Assembly: GCA_963735885.1 (NCBI GenBank)
Contig: CAVTMP010000004.1
Span: 1 to 64,000 of the forward strand
DNA: 64,000 bases
DNA from: JBBSBL01 sp963735885
Lineage (GTDB): Bacteria; Actinomycetota; Thermoleophilia; Solirubrobacterales; Solirubrobacteraceae
Direction: 5' to 3'
The position numbers and the translations under genes were made by a program. The notes under the pieces are model-generated. The model saw only the letters and a program-made list of their open reading frames with translations, did not search any database and was not told the origin of the DNA. Shown one piece after another: positions 29,617 to 38,599 of this stretch (within the stretch, counting starts at the first letter, position 1; the number at the start of each line of letters is the position of its first letter).

Positions 29617-30707
29617 GTGTCCGCCGCCGACACCGCCGCGCTGCGCCGCACCTCGCTGTACGCCCGCCACCTCGATCTCGGGGCGCGGCTCGTGCCGTTC
29701 GCCGGGTGGGAGATGCCGGTGACCGTACGCCGGCATCCGCGACGAGCACCTGGCGGTGCGGGGCGCCGCCGGCGTCTTCGACGTCTCGCACATGGGCGAG
29801 GTCGAGACGCGCGGCCCGGACGCCGAGGCCTTCCTCCAGCGCGTGCTCTCCAACGACGTGCGCGAAGCTCGCCCGAGGGCGGCGCGCAGTACGCCGTGCT
29901 CTGCCGCGAGGACGGCGGCGTGCTCGACGACCTCTTCACCTACCGGCTCGCGGACTGCCACTTCCTCACGGTCACGAACGCCGCCAACCACGAGCAGGAC
30001 CTCGCCTGGCTCCGGCGCCAGGCGGCGGAGGGCGGCTTCGACGTCGACGTGATCGACGCCGCCGAGCGACTTCGCGATGCTCGCCGTCCAGGGCCCGGCG
30101 GCCCGGGCCCTCGTGGCCGGCCTCGCGGACGGCGAGCTGCCGCCGCGCATGCACGTCTGCCAGCGGACCGTGGCCGGTGCCGCGGCGCTGGTCTGCGGCA
30201 CCGGCTACACGGGCGAGGACGGCGTCGAGCTGCTGCTCGATCCCGGGGACGCCCCCGCGGTCTGGGACGCGCTGCTCGCCGCCGGCGCGGACCCGTGCGG
30301 CCTCGCCGCGCGCGACACGCTGCGCCTCGAGGTCTGCTTCCACCTCTACGGCAACGACCTCACCGAGGAGCGCGGCCCGATCGAGGCGGGTCTCGGCTGG
30401 TGCTGCAAGGAGGACACCGGCTTCATCGGCTCGGAGGCGGTCCGCGCCGCCCGCGCCGCGGGGCCGGTCGAGCGTCTCGTGCCGTTCGCGCCTCACCGAT
30501 CCGGGCATCGCGCGGCAGGGCAACGCCGTCCTCGGCGGCGGCGAGGTGACCAGCGGCACGCTGTCCCCCTCGCTCGGGGTCGGCATCGGCATGGCCTACG
30601 TTCCGGTGGCGAGCGCCACCCCGGGCACCCCGATCGAGATCGACGTGCGCGGCAAGACCCGCGCCGCGGTCGTGGAGGACAAGCCGCTCTACCGAAAGGC
30701 AGCGTGA
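29617..30707 (+). CDS. gcvT: Glycine cleavage system T protein (aminomethyltransferase)
   Basis: The GTG at 29617 gives TSLYARHLDLGARLVPFAGWEMP, the expected GcvT N-terminus. It continues with AGVFDVSHMGEV, LAVQGPAARAL, TGYTGEDGVELLL, ARDTLRLEVCFHLYGNDL and LGVGIGMAYVP. About 363 residues result after repair of shifts near 29728, 29866, 30070 and 30490. The enzyme moves the methylene group from the aminomethyl-lipoyl H protein to tetrahydrofolate and releases ammonia. It is directly followed by gcvH. Confidence 0.9.
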
Positions 30708-31095
30708 ATGGCCGAGGCCAGCTATCCGGACGACCTCCTCTACCACCCCGAGCACGACTGGGCGCGGATCGAGGGCGACCACGCCACGTTCGGGATCACC
30801 TGGTACGCCCAGGACGCGCTCGGCGAGGTCGTGTTCTTCGACCCGCCCGAGGTCGGCGCGACGATCGCCAAGGACGAGCGCTACGCGGAGGTCGAGTCGG
30901 TCAAGGCGGTCTCCGACGTGATCGCGCCGCTGTCCGGCGAGGTCGTCGAGGTCAACGAGGCGCTCGCGACCGCGCCCGAGCCGATCAACGACGACCCCTA
31001 CGGCGCCGGGCTGGCTGGTCAAGGTGCGCCTGAGCGACGTATCGGAGCAGGACGCGCTGCTCGACGCCGCCGCCTACCGGGCCACCTTGGAGTAG
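30708..31095 (+). CDS. gcvH: Glycine cleavage system H protein
   Basis: The ATG immediately follows the gcvT stop. This lipoyl carrier has about 128 residues, with EHDWARIEGDHATFGITWYA and the lipoylation site EVESVKAVSD (Lys 66). One extra C at 31011 separates the last 28 residues (WLVKVRLSD onward). H protein carries the aminomethyl group between the P, T and L proteins. No lipoamide dehydrogenase gene is seen nearby. Confidence 0.92.
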
Positions 31096-31105
31096 TTCCC
31101 CACCG

Positions 31106-32518
31106 ATGAGCGACCACACCTCCTACGTCTCCGCCACCGACGCCGACCGCGCGGCGATGCTCGAGCGCGATCGGCGTCGACTCGATCGACGAGCTGTTCG
31201 CCGACATCCCGGCGGCGCTGCGGCTGCCGCGAGCCGCTCGCCCTGCCGGCCGGCATGTCGGAGCAGGAGGTCTACGAGCACCTGCGCGCGCTCGCGGCGC
31301 GCAACGTCTCGGCCGAGGACGAGGTGAGCTTCCTCGGCGCCGGGATGTACGACCACTACGTGCCCTCGCTGGTCGACTCGATCATCTCGCGCTCGGAGTT
31401 CCTCACGCCCTACACGCCCTACCAGCCCGAGATCTCGCAGGGCGGGCTGCAGGTGATGTTCGAGTACCAGACGGCGATCTCGGAGCTCACCGGCCTGCCG
31501 GTCTCCAACGCCTCGGTCTACGAGGGCCCCACCGCGGTCGGCGCGGCCGGCTACCTCGCCAAGCTCGCGAACGGCCGCCCGCGCCACCTCGTCTCCCGCG
31601 GCGTTCACCCGCACAGCCGCGAGACGCTCGCCACGCTGTCCGTCGGCTACGGGACCACGGTCGAGGAGGTGCCGCTGCGCGACGGCGCGACCGACTCCAC
31701 GCGCTCGAGGCGATGCTCTCCGACGACGTCGGCGCGGTCGTCCTCCAGCAGCCGAACTTCCTCGGCGCGGTCGAGGACCTCGAGGCGCTCGCCGCGGCCG
31801 GCAAAGGCCCGCGGGGCGCTCGTGGTGGCCGCGTGCGACCCGCTCCCGCTCGGCCTCCTGCGCTCGCCCGGCGAGTGCGGGGTGGACGTCGCCGTGGGCG
31901 AGGGCCAGACGCTCGGCAACCGCCTCGACTTCGGCGGGCCCGTCGTTCGGCTTCTTCGCCGCGACCGAGGCGCACCTGCGCCGGATGCCCGGCCGCATCG
32001 CGGGGGAGACCACCGACGTCGACGGCCGCCGCGGCTTCGTGCTCACCCTCCAGACCCGCGAGCAGCACATCCGCCGCGAGAAGGCGACCTCGAACATCTG
32101 CACCGCCCAGGCGCTGAACGCGCTCGCCGGCGTGATCTACCTGAGCTGGCTCGGGCGCGCGCGGGCTCGTCGAGCTCGGCGAGCTGCTGGTCCGCCGCAC
32201 CGCCTACGCGCGCGACGCGCTGGCCGGGATCGACGGCGTGACGCCCATCCACGGCCAGCCCGTCGTGCGGGAGTTCGCCGTCTCGCTCGGCGTCGGCTCG
32301 CGCGACGCCGCCCGCCGGTGGCCGACCGCTGCGCCGCCGCCGGCGTCAACCCCGGGTACCTGCTCGGCGCCGACTACCCCGAGCACGCGGACGGGCTGCT
32401 CGTCGCGATCACCGAGCGCCGCTCGCGCGCCGACATCGACCGGCTGGCCGAGGTGCTCGCGCGCGCCGTGGCGGCCGAGCGCGCCGCGGCGCCGGCCGCG
32501 GCCGGGGTGGGCGCATGA
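31106..32518 (+). CDS. gcvPA: Glycine dehydrogenase (decarboxylating) subunit 1
   Basis: The ATG at 31106 opens SYVSATDADRAAMLEAIGVD (after repair near 31170). The family core follows: FLGAGMYDHYVPS, LTPYTPYQPEISQG, NASVYEGPTA, REKATSNICTAQALNAL and GYLLG. It is the N-terminal half of the two-subunit P protein, which decarboxylates glycine on pyridoxal phosphate. Single-base shifts lie near 31170, 31230, 31703, 31810, 31946, 32163 and 32315. Its stop overlaps the start of gcvPB, which supplies the lysine that binds the cofactor. Confidence 0.9.
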
Positions 32519-34029
32519 GCGAGCGCGCCGAGACCCCGATGCAGCGCGACCGCGCGCTGACGATCTTCGAGCGCTCGCAGCCCGGCCGGCGCGCGTTCGT
32601 CGCCCCGGCCGCCGACGTGCCGGCCGTCGAGATCGACGAGCTGCTTCCCGCCGCGCCTGCGCCGCGCCGAGCCGCCGCGCCTGCCGGAGATCGCCGAGCC
32701 GGAGATCGTCCGCCACTACAACCGGCTCTCGAAGCGCAACTTCGACCTCGACACCGGCTTCTACCCGCTCGGGTCGTGCACGATGAAGCACAACCCGAAG
32801 CTGCACGAGCGGGTCGCCGCGCTGCCCGGCCACGCCCGGCTGCACCCGCTCCAGGACCCGCGCCGCGCCCAGGGCGCGCTGGAGCTGATGTGGAACCTCC
32901 AGCAGGCGCTCGGCGAGATCGCGGGCCTGCCGCACGTCTCGCTGCAGCCGTCGGCGGGGTCGCACGGCGAGCTCGCCGGCGTCCTGCTCACCCGCGCCTA
33001 CCACGAGGACCGCGGCGAGCACCGCCACAAGGTCCTCACGCCCGACACCGCGCACGGCACCAACCCGGCCACGGTGACGATGGCCGGCTACGAGGTGGTG
33101 AAGGTCGGCACGGCGCCCGACGGCGGCGTCGACCTCGACGACCTGCGCGCGAAGGCCGACGACGACGTCGCCTGCCTGATGCTCACGAACCCGAACACGC
33201 TCGGGCTGTTCGACGCGAACATCGAGGAGATCGCGCCGATCGTGCACGGCGTCGGCGCGACGCTCTACTACGACGGCGCGAACCTCAACGCGATCATGGG
33301 CATCTCGCGGCCCGGCGACATGGGCTTCGACATCGTCCACTTCAACCTGCACAAGTCCTTCACCCAGCCGCACGGCGGCGGCGGGCCGGGCGCCGGGCCG
33401 ATCGCGGTCTCGGAGCGGATCGAGCCCTACCTGCCGCGGCCGCAGGTCGTGCGGGTCGCGGGGGAGAACGGGCACGCGCCGCGGTTCGACCTCGACCACG
33501 ACCGGCCGAAGTCGATCGGGCGCCTGCGCGGCTTCCAGGGCAACTTCGGCGTGTTCGTGCGCTCCTACGCCTACATCCGCTCGCTCGGCGCCGACGGCCT
33601 GCGCGAGGCCTCCGAGATCGCGGTGCTGAACGCGAACTACCTGCTGGCCCGGCTGCGCGAGCAGGGCGTGGCCGAGTACCTGCCGCTCGCCTACGACCGG
33701 GTCGCATGCACGAGTTCGTGCTCTCGGGCGCGCCGATGAAGCGCGAGCTCGGGATCCAGACGCTCGACCTGGCCAAGCGGCTGCTCGACCACGGCTTCCA
33801 CCCGCCGACGGTCTACTTCCCGCTGCTCGTCGACGAGGCGCTGCTGATCGAGCCGACCGAGACCGAGACGAAGGAGACGCTCGACGCCTTCGCCGATGCG
33901 GTGGCGGAGATCCTGCGCGAGGCCGCCGAGGACCCGGAGATCGCCCGCAACGCGCCGTACACGACGCCGGTCCGCCGGCTGGACGAGGCGGGCGCGGCGA
34001 AGCGGCCGGTGATCCGGCAGGCGCTGTAG
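32515..34029 (+). CDS. gcvPB: Glycine dehydrogenase (decarboxylating) subunit 2
   Basis: The ATG overlaps the gcvPA stop. About 500 residues carry FYPLGSCTMKHNPK, LQPSAGSHGELAG, DTAHGTNPATVTMAGY, NPNTLGLFD and the cofactor-binding lysine in FNLHKSFTQPHGGGGPG. C-terminal motifs are HEFVLSGAPMKRELGIQTLD and YFPLLVDEALLIEPTETE. Shifts occur near 32655-32680 and 33707. With gcvPA it forms the P protein of the glycine cleavage complex, feeding one-carbon units into folate. Confidence 0.92.
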   Translation: MSERAETPMQRDRALTIFERSQPGRRAFVAPAADVPAVEIDELLPAAPAPRRAAAPAGDRRAGDRPPLQPALEAQLRPRHRLLPARVVHDEAQPEAARAGRRAARPRPAAPAPGPAPRPGRAGADVEPPAGARRDRGPAARLAAAVGGVARRARRRPAHPRLPRGPRRAPPQGPHARHRARHQPGHGDDGRLRGGEGRHGARRRRRPRRPAREGRRRRRLPDAHEPEHARAVRREHRGDRADRARRRRDALLRRREPQRDHGHLAARRHGLRHRPLQPAQVLHPAARRRRAGRRADRGLGADRALPAAAAGRAGRGGERARAAVRPRPRPAEVDRAPARLPGQLRRVRALLRLHPLARRRRPARGLRDRGAERELPAGPAARAGRGRVPAARLRPGRMHEFVLSGAPMKRELGIQTLDLAKRLLDHGFHPPTVYFPLLVDEALLIEPTETETKETLDAFADAVAEILREAAEDPEIARNAPYTTPVRRLDEAGAAKRPVIRQAL

Positions 34030-34391
34030 GGGCTCGCTGGTCGCTGTCTTGCGGTCCGGGCGCGTCGCGGTAGCGCGGTTGCGTCGGCGTGGCGGGCCGG
34101 GCACGGTCGCCGGCAGCCATCCCTCCGGAGCACGCAATTCGGGGTTGGCGGGATCGGAGTGGCTCCGGGTGTGAATGCTCCGTCGGATGGCCGCCGGCGC
34201 CCGCGCCCGGCACGGAGCGTGGCGGTGCTCCGTCGGATGGCCGACGGCGCCCGTCCCGGGGGCTGACGGCGGCGGTACGATCGGCGCCGGGAGGTTCGGA
34301 CCCTTCGACCGACGGCAGGTTTCATGAGCGCACGTCCAGCTCGGGCCTCGCAGGGTATCCCCGAAGCCGAAACGGAGATCGCGGCCGGCGC
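34030..34391. other. Intergenic region with a 27-bp direct repeat
   Basis: No gene is supported in these 362 bases between gcvPB and the cupin gene. The segment GCTCCGTCGGATGGCCG plus ten further bases occurs at 34177-34203 and again at 34227-34253, 50 bp apart with one mismatch. Several short open frames cross the region but show no family resemblance. A promoter for the cupin gene is expected here but none stands out. Confidence 0.55.
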
Positions 34392-35018
34392 ATGGCCGTG
34401 CACAATCCGGTGACCGGGGAGCTCGCGCGCGTGACCGTCGGTCCTGCGGAGACCGCCGGCAGGCGGATCGAGGCCGAGCTCTGGGTGCAACCGGGCGGTG
34501 CTGTCGCCGGCGCGCATCGGCACGACGACCTGACCGAGCGCTTCGAGGTCCTCGCCGGCGAGGTGGGCTTCCAGATCGCCGGCGAGGAGCGCGCGGCGCG
34601 TCCGGGCGAGAGGGCGACCGAGGTGCCCGCGGGGGTCGCCCACGACTGGTGGAACGCCGGGGACGGCGTCGCGCGCGTGCGGACGGTCGTCGAAGCACGC
34701 CCGAACGCCACGGGCCGCCCGGCCGCCCGGTTCATGTCGATGATCGAGGCGGTGTGGTCGCTTGGCGCGCTCGGCCGTGTCAACGCGAAGGGCATGCCCC
34801 GGCCGCTCTGGCTCGCCGCCATCGCCCGCGAGTACCGCGACACCATTCGCTTCGTGCGGCCGCCGGCGCTCGTCCAGGCCACGCTGTTCGTTCCGCTCGC
34901 CGCGCTGGCCCGGCGGACCGGCCGCGACCCGGAGGCCCGAGAGCTTCACGGCCCCGGGGCCGCGTGCGCCATACCCGAGCCCGGCGACGACCGCTTGCGC
35001 GAGCTGCTCGCCCGCTGA
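34392..35018 (+). CDS. Cupin-domain protein
   Basis: This is a 208-residue protein from ATG 34392. The first half is a cupin barrel with the metal-binding pattern GAHRHDDLTERFEVLAGEV and, later, PAGVAHDWWN. The second half is helical (FMSMIEAVWSLGALGRVNAK, RPLWLAAIAREYRDT) and resembles the C-terminal region of small cupins seen in actinobacteria. Metal binding through two His and one Glu is likely. The substrate is unknown. It sits alone between the glycine cleavage operon and trpS, with no clear functional link. Confidence 0.75.
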   Translation: MAVHNPVTGELARVTVGPAETAGRRIEAELWVQPGGAVAGAHRHDDLTERFEVLAGEVGFQIAGEERAARPGERATEVPAGVAHDWWNAGDGVARVRTVVEARPNATGRPAARFMSMIEAVWSLGALGRVNAKGMPRPLWLAAIAREYRDTIRFVRPPALVQATLFVPLAALARRTGRDPEARELHGPGAACAIPEPGDDRLRELLAR

Positions 35019-35122
35019 GGCACTGCGGTGGTGGCGGCCGGGCACCGCGTGCGGATCCGCCGGCACCGCGCCCGGCCCGCCCCGCCCGGGCAACCGCATC
35101 ACGAGCCACCACCCCGTCCCGC

Positions 35123-35128
35123 TAGCCT
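35123..35128 (+). promoter_or_regulatory. -10-like TAGCCT before trpS
   Basis: TAGCCT lies 11 bases upstream of the trpS ATG, with no Shine-Dalgarno sequence in between. The same hexamer precedes cmk. A leaderless or very short-leader transcript is inferred. Confidence 0.4.
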
Positions 35129-35139
35129 GCGCGCCCGCG

Positions 35140-36144
35140 ATGCGCATCTTCTCCGGCATCCAGCCCACCGGGCGCAAGCACCTGGGCAACTTCATCGGGG
35201 CGATCACCCAGTACGTCGCCGGCCAGGAGCGCGGGGAGGCGATCTACTGCATCGTCGACCTCCACGCGACCACGGTGCCCTACGAGCCGGCGGAGCTGCG
35301 CGAGCGGCTCTACGACACGGCGGCGATCCTGCTCGCCGCGGGCCTCGACCCGGAGCGCTGCATCTTCTTCCGCCAGGGCGACGTGATGGAGCACACCGAG
35401 CTGTGCTGGCTCCTCTGCTCGGTGACCTCGTGGGGCGACCTCAACCGCATGCACCAGTTCAAGGAGAAGGCCGGGTCGCAGCGGGATCTCGTGTCCGCCG
35501 GGCTCTTCCTGTACCCGGTGCTCCAGGCCGCCGACGTCCTCGCCTACCGCGCCGACGAGGTGCCGGTCGGGGACGACCAGCGCCAGCACGTCGAGCTCAT
35601 GCGGGACATCGCCGAGCGCTTCAACACGCGCTTCGGCGCCGTGCTCGTCGCCCCGCGTCACCGCATCCCCGAGGTCGGGGCGCGGATCATGGACCTCCAG
35701 GACCCGACGCGGAAGATGTCGACGACCGGCGGGTCGGAGGCCGGGACGGTCTACGTGCTCGACGAGCCGAAGGCGATCGAGAAGAAGATCCGCTCGGCGG
35801 TGACCGACTCCGGCAGCGAGGTCCGCCGCGCGGAGGACAAGCCGGGGATCGCGAACCTGATCGACGTGCTCGCCGCCGTGCGGGGGGTCGCCCCCGACGC
35901 GATCGAGGCCGAGTTCGCGACGGCCCGCTACGGCGAGTTCAAGGTGGCCGTGGCGGAGGCGGTGGTGGCCCATCTCGCCCCGGTGCGCGAGCGCTACGCC
36001 GAGATCCGGCCCGACGAGGCGGCGCTCGAGGCGGTGCTCGGGGCCGGCGCCGAGAAGGCGCGCGCGATCGCGGCGGTGACGCTCGCCGACGTGCGCGCGG
36101 CGATGGGCGTCGGGCCGGCGGGCCCCGTCGGCCCCGTCGGCTAG
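35140..36144 (+). CDS. trpS: Tryptophan-tRNA ligase
   Basis: This intact 334-residue class I aminoacyl-tRNA synthetase joins tryptophan to its tRNA. It has the HIGH-equivalent TGRKHLGNF (HLGN at residues 14-17), YPVLQAADVLAYRAD, VPVGDDQRQHVELMRDIAERFN and KMSTT at about 192-196. Length is normal for bacterial TrpRS. The C-terminus ends in a short Gly/Pro/Val repeat. scpA starts 12 bases after the stop, with a -10-like element over the stop codon. Confidence 0.95.
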   Translation: MRIFSGIQPTGRKHLGNFIGAITQYVAGQERGEAIYCIVDLHATTVPYEPAELRERLYDTAAILLAAGLDPERCIFFRQGDVMEHTELCWLLCSVTSWGDLNRMHQFKEKAGSQRDLVSAGLFLYPVLQAADVLAYRADEVPVGDDQRQHVELMRDIAERFNTRFGAVLVAPRHRIPEVGARIMDLQDPTRKMSTTGGSEAGTVYVLDEPKAIEKKIRSAVTDSGSEVRRAEDKPGIANLIDVLAAVRGVAPDAIEAEFATARYGEFKVAVAEAVVAHLAPVRERYAEIRPDEAALEAVLGAGAEKARAIAAVTLADVRAAMGVGPAGPVGPVG

Positions 36145-36147
36145 CGT
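36142..36147 (+). promoter_or_regulatory. -10-like TAGCGT before scpA
   Basis: TAGCGT begins at the trpS stop codon and ends nine bases before the scpA ATG at 36157. The spacing suits a leaderless start, so scpA-scpB may be transcribed separately from trpS. Confidence 0.35.
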
Positions 36148-36156
36148 CCCGCCCCG

Positions 36157-36912
36157 ATGTTGCGCGCCGCCGACCTCGAGCTCGACCTCGACGTCTTCGC
36201 CGGGCCGTTCGACCTGCTCCTCACGCTCGTGCTGCGGGAGGAGATCGACCTGCTCGAGGTCGATCTCGCCGAGGTCGTGCTCGCCTACCTCGAGCACCTC
36301 GAGCGTCGCGGCGACCTCGACCTCGAGGTCGCCACCGAGTTCCTCGTGCTGATCGCCGCGGTGCTCGAGCTGAAGTCCCGGCTCATGCTCGCGCCCGACG
36401 AGGGCGAGCTCCTCGACCTCGCACCGCCCGAGGCGGCCGAGGAGCTGCTCGCCCGGCTGCTCGACCACCACCGCTACCGCGGCGCCGCCGACCACCTGCG
36501 CGAGCGCCTCGCGGCCGAGGCCGGCCACCGGTTCCGCTCGGCGCCGCTCCCGTCCGCGCTGCGCCGGGCGCCGCTGGCCGAGGCCCGGGCGGTCTACGAC
36601 CCCGCGCGGCTCGGCGCCGCGATCGGCGAGTTGCTGCGGACCCCGCCGCGCATCGACCTGCGCCACGTGCATCACCCGCGGGTGTCCGTGGCCGAGCGCC
36701 TGACCGCGCTGCGGGCCCTGCTGCGGCGTGGGACGTTCGCCTTCGACGAGGCGGTCGCGGGCGCCGACCGCGTCACCGTCGCCACGACGCTCTACGCGCT
36801 GCTGGAGCTCCACCGCCGCGGCGAGGCGACCTGGTCCCAGCCCGAGCCGTTGGCGGAGATCACGGTGAGCGCGGTGGCGGCGTCGCGCGCGCCCGAGGTG
36901 GCCGCGTCGTGA
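36157..36912 (+). CDS. scpA: Segregation and condensation protein A
   Basis: This is an intact 251-residue kleisin. The N-terminus DVFAGPFDLLLTLVLREEID is the typical ScpA opening that binds the Smc neck. A helical middle and a C-terminal winged-helix region follow (TVATTLYALLELHRRGEATW). ScpA bridges the Smc heads and recruits ScpB in the condensin complex. Its TGA overlaps the scpB GTG, so the two subunits are made together. Confidence 0.93.
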   Translation: MLRAADLELDLDVFAGPFDLLLTLVLREEIDLLEVDLAEVVLAYLEHLERRGDLDLEVATEFLVLIAAVLELKSRLMLAPDEGELLDLAPPEAAEELLARLLDHHRYRGAADHLRERLAAEAGHRFRSAPLPSALRRAPLAEARAVYDPARLGAAIGELLRTPPRIDLRHVHHPRVSVAERLTALRALLRRGTFAFDEAVAGADRVTVATTLYALLELHRRGEATWSQPEPLAEITVSAVAASRAPEVAAS

Positions 36913-37517
36913 GCGCCGCCGGGCTCGAGCGCACGCTCGAGTCGCTGCTCTTCCTCTCGCCCGAGCCGGTGGCGCTCGCCGCCTTGGCCGACGCCTGCGC
37001 GGCCGAGCCGCACGAGGTCCAGACCGCGCTCGAGCGGTTGCGGGAGGGCTACGAGTTCGACCGGCGCGGGCTCGTGCTGCGGGAGCTGGCCGGCGGCTGG
37101 GCGCTCTCGAGCCACCCGGAGGCGGACGACGCGGCGCGCCGCCTGCTCGCGAAGCCGCGCACGCCGCCGCTCACGCCGGCCCAGGCGGAGACGCTCGCCG
37201 TCGTCGCCTACCTCCAGCCGGTCTCGCGGCCGGAGATCGCCCGGATCCGCGGCGTCAACGCCGAGTCGGCCACCCAGACGCTGCTGGAGCGCGGGCTGAT
37301 CGAGGAGTCCGGGCGCTCGCAGTTCGGCGCGATCCTCTACCGCACGACGCCGCTGTTCCTGCGCCTCTTCGGCCTCGACTCCCTGGCCGGGCTCCCGGAC
37401 GTCTCGTCCTGGGACCCGGCGCCGGACGTCGCCGCGAGCCTGCGCGACCGTCTCATGCGGGCCGGGGAGCAGCGCGCCGGGATCGCGCCGGAGCCGGAGC
37501 CGGGTCCGGTGGCGTAG
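36909..37517 (+). CDS. scpB: Segregation and condensation protein B
   Basis: The GTG at 36909 overlaps the scpA stop. The 202-residue product has two winged-helix domains: ERTLESLLFLSPEPVALAAL at the N-terminus, then TLAVVAYLQPVSRPEIARIR and NAESATQTLLERGLIEESGR, and the end motif LYRTTPLFLRLFGLDSLAGL. A tail of about 35 residues rich in Pro/Glu follows. ScpB dimers bind ScpA to complete the condensin. The gene converges with rlmN over a 15-bp gap. Confidence 0.92.
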   Translation: MSAAGLERTLESLLFLSPEPVALAALADACAAEPHEVQTALERLREGYEFDRRGLVLRELAGGWALSSHPEADDAARRLLAKPRTPPLTPAQAETLAVVAYLQPVSRPEIARIRGVNAESATQTLLERGLIEESGRSQFGAILYRTTPLFLRLFGLDSLAGLPDVSSWDPAPDVAASLRDRLMRAGEQRAGIAPEPEPGPVA

Positions 37518-37521
37518 CGGC

Positions 37522-37534
37522 GAGCCCGCGGCTC
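37522..37534. terminator. Small hairpin between convergent scpB and rlmN
   Basis: GAGCC-CGC-GGCTC forms a perfect five-base-pair stem in the short gap after scpB and at the rlmN stop. It is small and lacks a T-run, so a terminator role is only possible. Confidence 0.25.
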
Positions 37535-38513
37535 AAGCCGCCGCCGCGGCGAGCTGACCGCAGGCCGCGTCGATGTCCCGGCCCCGCGTGAGGCGCACCG
37601 TCGCGGTCAGGCCCCGCGCCTCGAGCGCGGCGCGGAACGCGGCGATCGCCTCGCGCCTCGACCCGTCGTAGGCGCCGGTCGGGTTGTACGGGATGAGGTT
37701 GACCTTGTAGATCCCGGGGTCCAGGCGGTCGGCCAGCGCGAGCGCCTGCTCGTAGCGGTCGTTCACCCCGGCCAGCATCACGTACTCGACGAACACCTTC
37801 CGCCGCTTGCGCGCGTGCCAGCGCTCGCACGCGGCGAGGACGTCGGCCAGCGGGTAGCGGTCGTTGACCGGCATGAGCTCCGAGCGCAGGGTCTCGTCGG
37901 CGGCGTGGAGGGACAGGGCGAGGCGCACGGGCGCCGGGTCGGCGGCCAGCCGGTCGATCCCGGGGATCCAGCCGACCGTCGAGATGCCGATCCTCCGCCG
38001 GCCCACGCCCGCGTCCGGCAGCCGCGCGCAGGCCTCGAGCACCGCGTCGAGGTTCATCAGGGGCTCGCCCATGCCCATGAAGACCGCGTGGTCGATCGCC
38101 TCGCGGCGGCGGAAGTGGAGCGCCTGGTCGAGGATCTCCCAGGCCGTGAGGTTGCGGCCGAAGCGCATCGCACCGGTCGCGCAGAACGTGCAGGTCAGCG
38201 GGCAGCCCGACTGCGAGGAGAGGCAGATCGAGCGGCGGCCGTCGCGGTAGCGCATGAGCACCGCCTCGACCGGACGGCCGTCGTGGGTGGAGAAGAGCGC
38301 CTTCACCGTCCCGTCGGCGGCCATCGCCTCCCGCTCCAGGCGGAGGGTCGAGAACGGCGCGGCGGCGTCGAGCGCGGGACGCAGCGCGGCCGGAAGGTCG
38401 GTCATCTCCGCGTAGCCGCCCGCGCCGCGCGCCGCCCAGGCCCAGACCTGGCGGGCGCGGTACGCCGGCTCGCCACGCTCGGCGAGCGCGGCGGCGAGGC
38501 GATCGAGGTCCAT
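37533..38513 (-). CDS. rlmN: 23S rRNA (adenine-2503-C2)-methyltransferase
   Basis: This is an intact 326-residue radical SAM enzyme on the reverse strand. The start at 38513 gives MDLDRLAAALAERGEPAYRA. The cluster-binding motif is CPLTCTFCATG at about residue 103, followed by VFMGMGEPLMNLD, GISTVGWIPGI, LALSLHAADE and VEYVMLAGVND. The C-terminal CGQLAA cysteine fits the methyl-carrying second cysteine. It methylates A2503 of 23S rRNA and some tRNAs. It diverges from the pseudouridine synthase across a short duplicated segment. Confidence 0.94.
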   Translation of the reverse strand: MDLDRLAAALAERGEPAYRARQVWAWAARGAGGYAEMTDLPAALRPALDAAAPFSTLRLEREAMAADGTVKALFSTHDGRPVEAVLMRYRDGRRSICLSSQSGCPLTCTFCATGAMRFGRNLTAWEILDQALHFRRREAIDHAVFMGMGEPLMNLDAVLEACARLPDAGVGRRRIGISTVGWIPGIDRLAADPAPVRLALSLHAADETLRSELMPVNDRYPLADVLAACERWHARKRRKVFVEYVMLAGVNDRYEQALALADRLDPGIYKVNLIPYNPTGAYDGSRREAIAAFRAALEARGLTATVRLTRGRDIDAACGQLAAAAA

Positions 38514-38599
38514 CGGCCTATGGTGCCAGCCGCGCGCCTCGCCGAGCGCGAGCCCGGTCGAGGTCCGTCGGCCTATGGTGCCGGCCGTGCGCCTCGCCA
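38503..38599. repeat. Direct repeat spanning the divergent rlmN and rluB starts
   Basis: The segment at 38503-38544 (TCGAGGTCCATCGGCCTATG and on) recurs at 38558-38599 with a few changes, offset by 55 bases. Each copy contains a GAGGTCC(A/G)T and a CCTATGGTGCC. Copy 1 contains the real rlmN start and copy 2 the rluB start, so the intergenic region arose by tandem duplication of start-region DNA. Confidence 0.75.
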
